Source of the DNA: Melioribacteraceae bacterium
GTDB lineage: Bacteria > Bacteroidota > Ignavibacteria > Ignavibacteriales > Melioribacteraceae
Assembly (NCBI GenBank): GCA_027036655.1
Contig: JALWEC010000242.1
Location: forward strand, 1 to 11,587
Direction of reading: 5' to 3'
DNA length: 11,587 nucleotides
Shown here: positions 7,443 to 11,587 of the stretch, piece by piece
Layout: each line of letters starts with the position of its first letter
How positions within the stretch are numbered: the stretch's first letter is position 1
Translations under genes and position numbers: made by a program
Notes under the pieces: model-generated
What the model saw: the letters and a program-made list of their open reading frames with translations, nothing else
What the model was told of the DNA's origin: nothing
Database searches by the model: none

Positions 7443-10007
7443 TTATTGCTCTAAAAATTTGTTAATTGTCATGCTAAGTTCTTCTCTAATCAGTTCGTGC
7501 ATTTCCGCTTTCACATGACGCCCGGAACGTTCGAGAGTGTAAAACGTATCAACCACATCTTCTCCCATTGTGGCGATCTTCGCAAAATAAACGTCAAGCC
7601 CGAGTTTATTCAGTACGTCCGTGATCTTGTAAAGAAGTCCGAGTCTGTCCGTAGTTGCTACTTCAATAATCGTAAAATTGTGATGCTCGATAAACCTTAC
7701 TTCTACTGATTTTTTCCTCTTGAAAAGCTTTTTCTCCAAGCGTTTCCAGCGCGAACGGATAAGACGAAACTCCTTTGCAATAAGGAGTTCGCTTCTTACG
7801 GCGGCTGAGATACTTTCCTTTATTGCGTCAAAACGCTCCTCGTTAACCTTATTCCCCGTTACAAAATCGGTAACATTAAAATTATCAATTACGATTCCAC
7901 CTTCTTTAGTAAAAATTTTAGCGTCATGAATATTTACGTCGTTTATTGCAAAAGCGCCGCATAAACGGGCAAGCAAAGAATTAAAATCCCTTGTAATAAC
8001 GGTAACATTTGTAAAGGATTCTTCCTGTTTAAAAATAACGGAGACCTTTTCGCCTCTGTTAATTGCATTTACATGAACTTCAATTTCCTCCGGAGAAAAA
8101 GTCGATAAGTATCCGATATTATCAATTTCCTCAATATGCTTTGCAATTTTTTTCCCTGAGTGGAGTACGTTTTTCCTTAATTCCCTTTTATCCTTTTCGA
8201 GAAAATCTTCAGCTCCCATTCTGTTTTCCAGCATTACTTTACTTTTACTGTAAAGTTCAAAAAGCAAATCGCTTTTCCACTGAGTCCAAACCGTGGGATT
8301 AACCGCCGAAAGATCGGCGTATGTTAACAGGTAAAGATATTCGAGGGCTTTTGCATCGGGAAAAATTGAAACGAAATCATTAAGGATATAAGGGTCATTT
8401 AAATCGCGGCGAAGCGCCGTCTGCTCCATAGTAAGATGATGACGAACAAGAAATTTCACCAGCTCTATTTTTTCATAAGTAAAGCCAAACCTTGTCATAA
8501 TCGAAACCGCCATTTCCGCTCCGATGATTTCATGTCCGGCAACGTCAACGGGCTTGCCAATATCGTGTAAAAGAATAGCAATAAAAAGGAGATCTTTTTC
8601 TTCAAGCGAATGAAATATTTTTGCCAAATCATTCTTTTCACGGAAAAGTTTTTCAATATTTTCTATTGCAATCAAAGTATGTTCGTCAGCCGTGTAAGCA
8701 TGATAAACTCCGGGCTGGATAAATCCGATTAAATCGTTAAACTCCGGAATTAAAGCCCCGAGCAATCCTATCTCGTTCATCGAACGAAGTGTTGTTCCAA
8801 CCTTTCCTTCCAAATTAAAAATATCCCGAAAAATCGGGGCGACCTGCTTCCGGTTAAATTCATCCCAGTAAAGTTCGTCCACCGCATCAATTAACTTTGT
8901 GCGGACTTGCGGCGAAATTCTCGCATCATAAACGCCCCTGAAATAAACGGCTTTCAAAATCGATTCATACGAGATATCGCAACTGTCGCTGCAGTAAAGC
9001 ATCCCGTCCTTAAGCTTAAAATCTCCGAGTTCAACCGCAAGCATATCGGGAAGCGCTTCTTTTTCCTTACTGATATATTGTTTAACCGTGGAACGCAAAA
9101 AACGGGAATTGGTTGTTGAAGCGATAAAATAATTATGCATCAACCGCTGCCAATCGCCCTTAAAAATTTTGATTTCCTTACTCAGTTTTTCCTGCAGCTC
9201 AAAGCCGAATCTGTCGGAGTTACTCTGCGTTATTATGTGCAGCGCATTTCGAAGCCCCAGCATAAAGCGATAAGAGTTTAATACTTTATCAAGTTCTCTT
9301 CTACTGTAATATTCCTTTTCTTTTAACAGTGAAATAAACAAATCGGTTTGAGTTATTTCCTTGTAAGGTTCAATATGCTCGCCGGTTCCTATCATATAAA
9401 TCCATTGGACAAAATGGATATCGCGCAAACCGCCGGCGGAGTGTTTAACGTTTGGCTCCAACGTTTTCGGAGAAGCTCCGTACTTTTCCTCCTTCATTTC
9501 GAGATCTTTCATCAGCAATATCAGAAGGTTTTCGCGGTTTTCATCCGTCAATATTTCTTTAAACTTTTCCTCCCATTTACGAAACAACTCTTCCGAGCCT
9601 GATAGAAATCTGATTCCGAAAAATTGCGTAAAGGAAAGAATATCGCCCGAAAGAAAGTTGTCGATATCTTTGGCAGCGCGAATTGTATGGCTTATTTCGA
9701 TTCCGTTATCCCAAAGCTCGGCAATTATCCCATGTATTTCCTTTTCGAAATTTTCCTCATCGCTCGGGATAATAAACATTACGTCAATATCGGAAAAAGG
9801 CGCCAGCTCACGCCGGCTGAAACTTCCCGTTGCGACAACGGAAAAATTTCCGGGATTATTTTTAAAGCTTGCCACAACATATTCTTCCACAAGTTTTGTA
9901 TAGTTTAAACAAAACTTTTCCGGCGAGTTAAATGAGTCTTCCAAATTCATCAGCTCATTCTTTCGCTTAAGGAATGTCTCTTTCGATATGTTGTGATTTG
10001 GTTTCAT
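7443..10007 (-). CDS. glnD: Bifunctional PII uridylyltransferase / uridylyl-removing enzyme
   Basis: GlnD senses glutamine and adds or removes UMP on the PII signal protein, controlling nitrogen assimilation. The 854-residue protein shows the full domain order. The nucleotidyltransferase (about 45-130) has GS at 61-62 and catalytic DID at 73-75 in GSFSRRELAPFSDID. The GlnD linker domain has GGLRDIHFVQW (192-202). The HD domain (about 435-565) has LLHDIGKP (His481, Asp482), HHLT (523-526) and EH at 442-443, and performs UMP removal. Two ACT domains follow (about 667-740 and 778-850), which bind glutamine in characterised enzymes. Length is near the E. coli enzyme (890). I see no PII (glnB) or amtB gene here. 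No Shine-Dalgarno precedes the ATG, and a repeat element begins only a few bases upstream. murI follows with no gap. Confidence 0.95.
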   Translation of the reverse strand: MKPNHNISKETFLKRKNELMNLEDSFNSPEKFCLNYTKLVEEYVVASFKNNPGNFSVVATGSFSRRELAPFSDIDVMFIIPSDEENFEKEIHGIIAELWDNGIEISHTIRAAKDIDNFLSGDILSFTQFFGIRFLSGSEELFRKWEEKFKEILTDENRENLLILLMKDLEMKEEKYGASPKTLEPNVKHSAGGLRDIHFVQWIYMIGTGEHIEPYKEITQTDLFISLLKEKEYYSRRELDKVLNSYRFMLGLRNALHIITQSNSDRFGFELQEKLSKEIKIFKGDWQRLMHNYFIASTTNSRFLRSTVKQYISKEKEALPDMLAVELGDFKLKDGMLYCSDSCDISYESILKAVYFRGVYDARISPQVRTKLIDAVDELYWDEFNRKQVAPIFRDIFNLEGKVGTTLRSMNEIGLLGALIPEFNDLIGFIQPGVYHAYTADEHTLIAIENIEKLFREKNDLAKIFHSLEEKDLLFIAILLHDIGKPVDVAGHEIIGAEMAVSIMTRFGFTYEKIELVKFLVRHHLTMEQTALRRDLNDPYILNDFVSIFPDAKALEYLYLLTYADLSAVNPTVWTQWKSDLLFELYSKSKVMLENRMGAEDFLEKDKRELRKNVLHSGKKIAKHIEEIDNIGYLSTFSPEEIEVHVNAINRGEKVSVIFKQEESFTNVTVITRDFNSLLARLCGAFAINDVNIHDAKIFTKEGGIVIDNFNVTDFVTGNKVNEERFDAIKESISAAVRSELLIAKEFRLIRSRWKRLEKKLFKRKKSVEVRFIEHHNFTIIEVATTDRLGLLYKITDVLNKLGLDVYFAKIATMGEDVVDTFYTLERSGRHVKAEMHELIREELSMTINKFLEQ

Positions 10008-10010
10008 ATT

Positions 10011-10167
10011 TTTCAGTTATCAGTAATCAGTTATCAGTTGTCAGTAATCCGCCAAGCTTGTCCCGACTGCTTTTCGTTGGGAGTGGAGTAATGAGTTATG
10101 AGTTGGGAAAATTTAGAAATCTAAGAAATTCAGCAAGTTTCTTCTCATTACTTTTCGGTTACTGATT
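10011..10167. repeat. Palindromic heptad-repeat intergenic element (possible MITE-like or STRR-like unit)
   Basis: The left part holds five tandem 7-mers, CAGTTAT or CAGTAAT with one variant CAGTTGT (10014-10048). A hairpin follows: TCCCGAC (10061-10067) with GTTGGGA (10076-10082), 7 pairs including one G:U and an 8-base loop. Then come three 7-mers of a sister type, GAGTAAT, GAGTTAT and GAGTTGG (10086-10106). The right side carries inverted copies in mirror order: CTCATTAC (10144-10151) is the complement of GTAATGAG (10088-10095), and TTACTGAT (10159-10166) that of ATCAGTAA (10019-10026). A further hairpin is AAGAAA (10123-10128) with TTTCTT (10138-10143). The nesting implies a single folded unit. 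Tandem heptads between genes are known as STRR in cyanobacteria; whether this is one of many copies in this genome cannot be seen here. No coding potential is evident. Confidence 0.7.
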
Positions 10168-10189
10168 AAAATTCATAAATGCCTTTAGT

Positions 10190-10230
10190 AAAAAAAATAA
10201 AAAAATTTCTCCCCCGTTTAACCGAGGAAG
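10190..10230 (-). terminator. Intrinsic terminator of the tyrosine phenol-lyase gene
   Basis: Read on the minus strand, CTTCCTC (10230-10224) pairs with GGGGGAG (10215-10209) in 7 pairs, including two U:G. After a bulged G the stem continues with GU/AC around a UAA loop. AAA and then T7-A-T8 (10205-10190) follow. A stem followed by a long T-tract, starting 14 bases after the lyase stop, fits a Rho-independent terminator. The wobble pairs make the stem less than ideal. Confidence 0.6.
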
Positions 10231-10244
10231 AACAATAAAATAAA

Positions 10245-11587
<1,343 letters not shown>

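Noticed and set aside
10045..10062. GCCAAGCTTG resembles the HindIII edge of a common cloning polylinker
   Set aside because: Only 10 bases match; the flanking sequence continues as the heptad element and not as vector. I treat it as coincidence.
10014..10106. Possible CRISPR array
   Set aside because: The repeated units are 7 bases in direct tandem with no unique spacers of regular length, and no cas genes are present.
9974..10165. 63-codon plus-strand frame running through the heptad repeats
   Set aside because: Its product (SVISNQLSVVSN type) is simply translated heptads. Such peptides recur as spurious ORFs wherever these repeats occur, and the frame overlaps the 5' end of glnD.

Overview
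The window looks like an ordinary chromosomal stretch from an AT-rich Gram-negative bacterium. Lys- and Ile-rich proteins, FCB-style histidine kinase architecture and heavy use of A/T third positions suggest the Bacteroidota/Ignavibacteriota (Chlorobi-related) group, and I would guess an Ignavibacterium/Melioribacter relative. This placement is inferred from general resemblance, not from a search. The gene content is mostly housekeeping plus one catabolic enzyme, and I do not see a defence system, phage, transposase, CRISPR array, tRNA or rRNA.

Layout. (1) Positions 1-1873, minus strand: rsmB (16S rRNA m5C methyltransferase) is followed 11 bases later by a RodZ-like HTH/membrane protein that runs off the left edge. 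A plausible sigma70-type promoter lies at 1925-1952. (2) Positions 1874-2102: a gene-free stretch with a cluster of alternating complementary hexamers (1977-2022) that can form several mutually exclusive hairpins. (3) Positions 2103-4319, minus strand: a membrane-bound orphan histidine kinase (Cache-like sensor, PAS, HisKA, HATPase). (4) Positions 4418-6611, plus strand, divergent from the kinase: a two-gene NatA/NatB-type ABC exporter (ATPase and permease). (5) Positions 6621-10007, minus strand and convergent with the exporter: glnD (PII uridylyltransferase) and murI (glutamate racemase), with the glnD stop codon directly abutting the murI start codon. (6) Positions 10008-10244: a non-coding, repeat-built element of tandem heptads and nested inverted repeats just upstream of glnD, then an intrinsic terminator. 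(7) Positions 10245-11587, minus strand: a PLP beta-eliminating lyase, 5'-truncated by the window edge, whose active-site residues match tyrosine phenol-lyase rather than tryptophanase.

How the genes relate. glnD and murI both touch glutamate/glutamine nitrogen metabolism and are probably co-transcribed. The exporter genes form a unit. The histidine kinase has no response regulator in the window, so a link to the divergent exporter is only positional. The lyase would release pyruvate, ammonia and phenol from tyrosine and ends at its own terminator. The most unusual item is the palindromic heptad-repeat element that seems to have replaced the normal leader of glnD.
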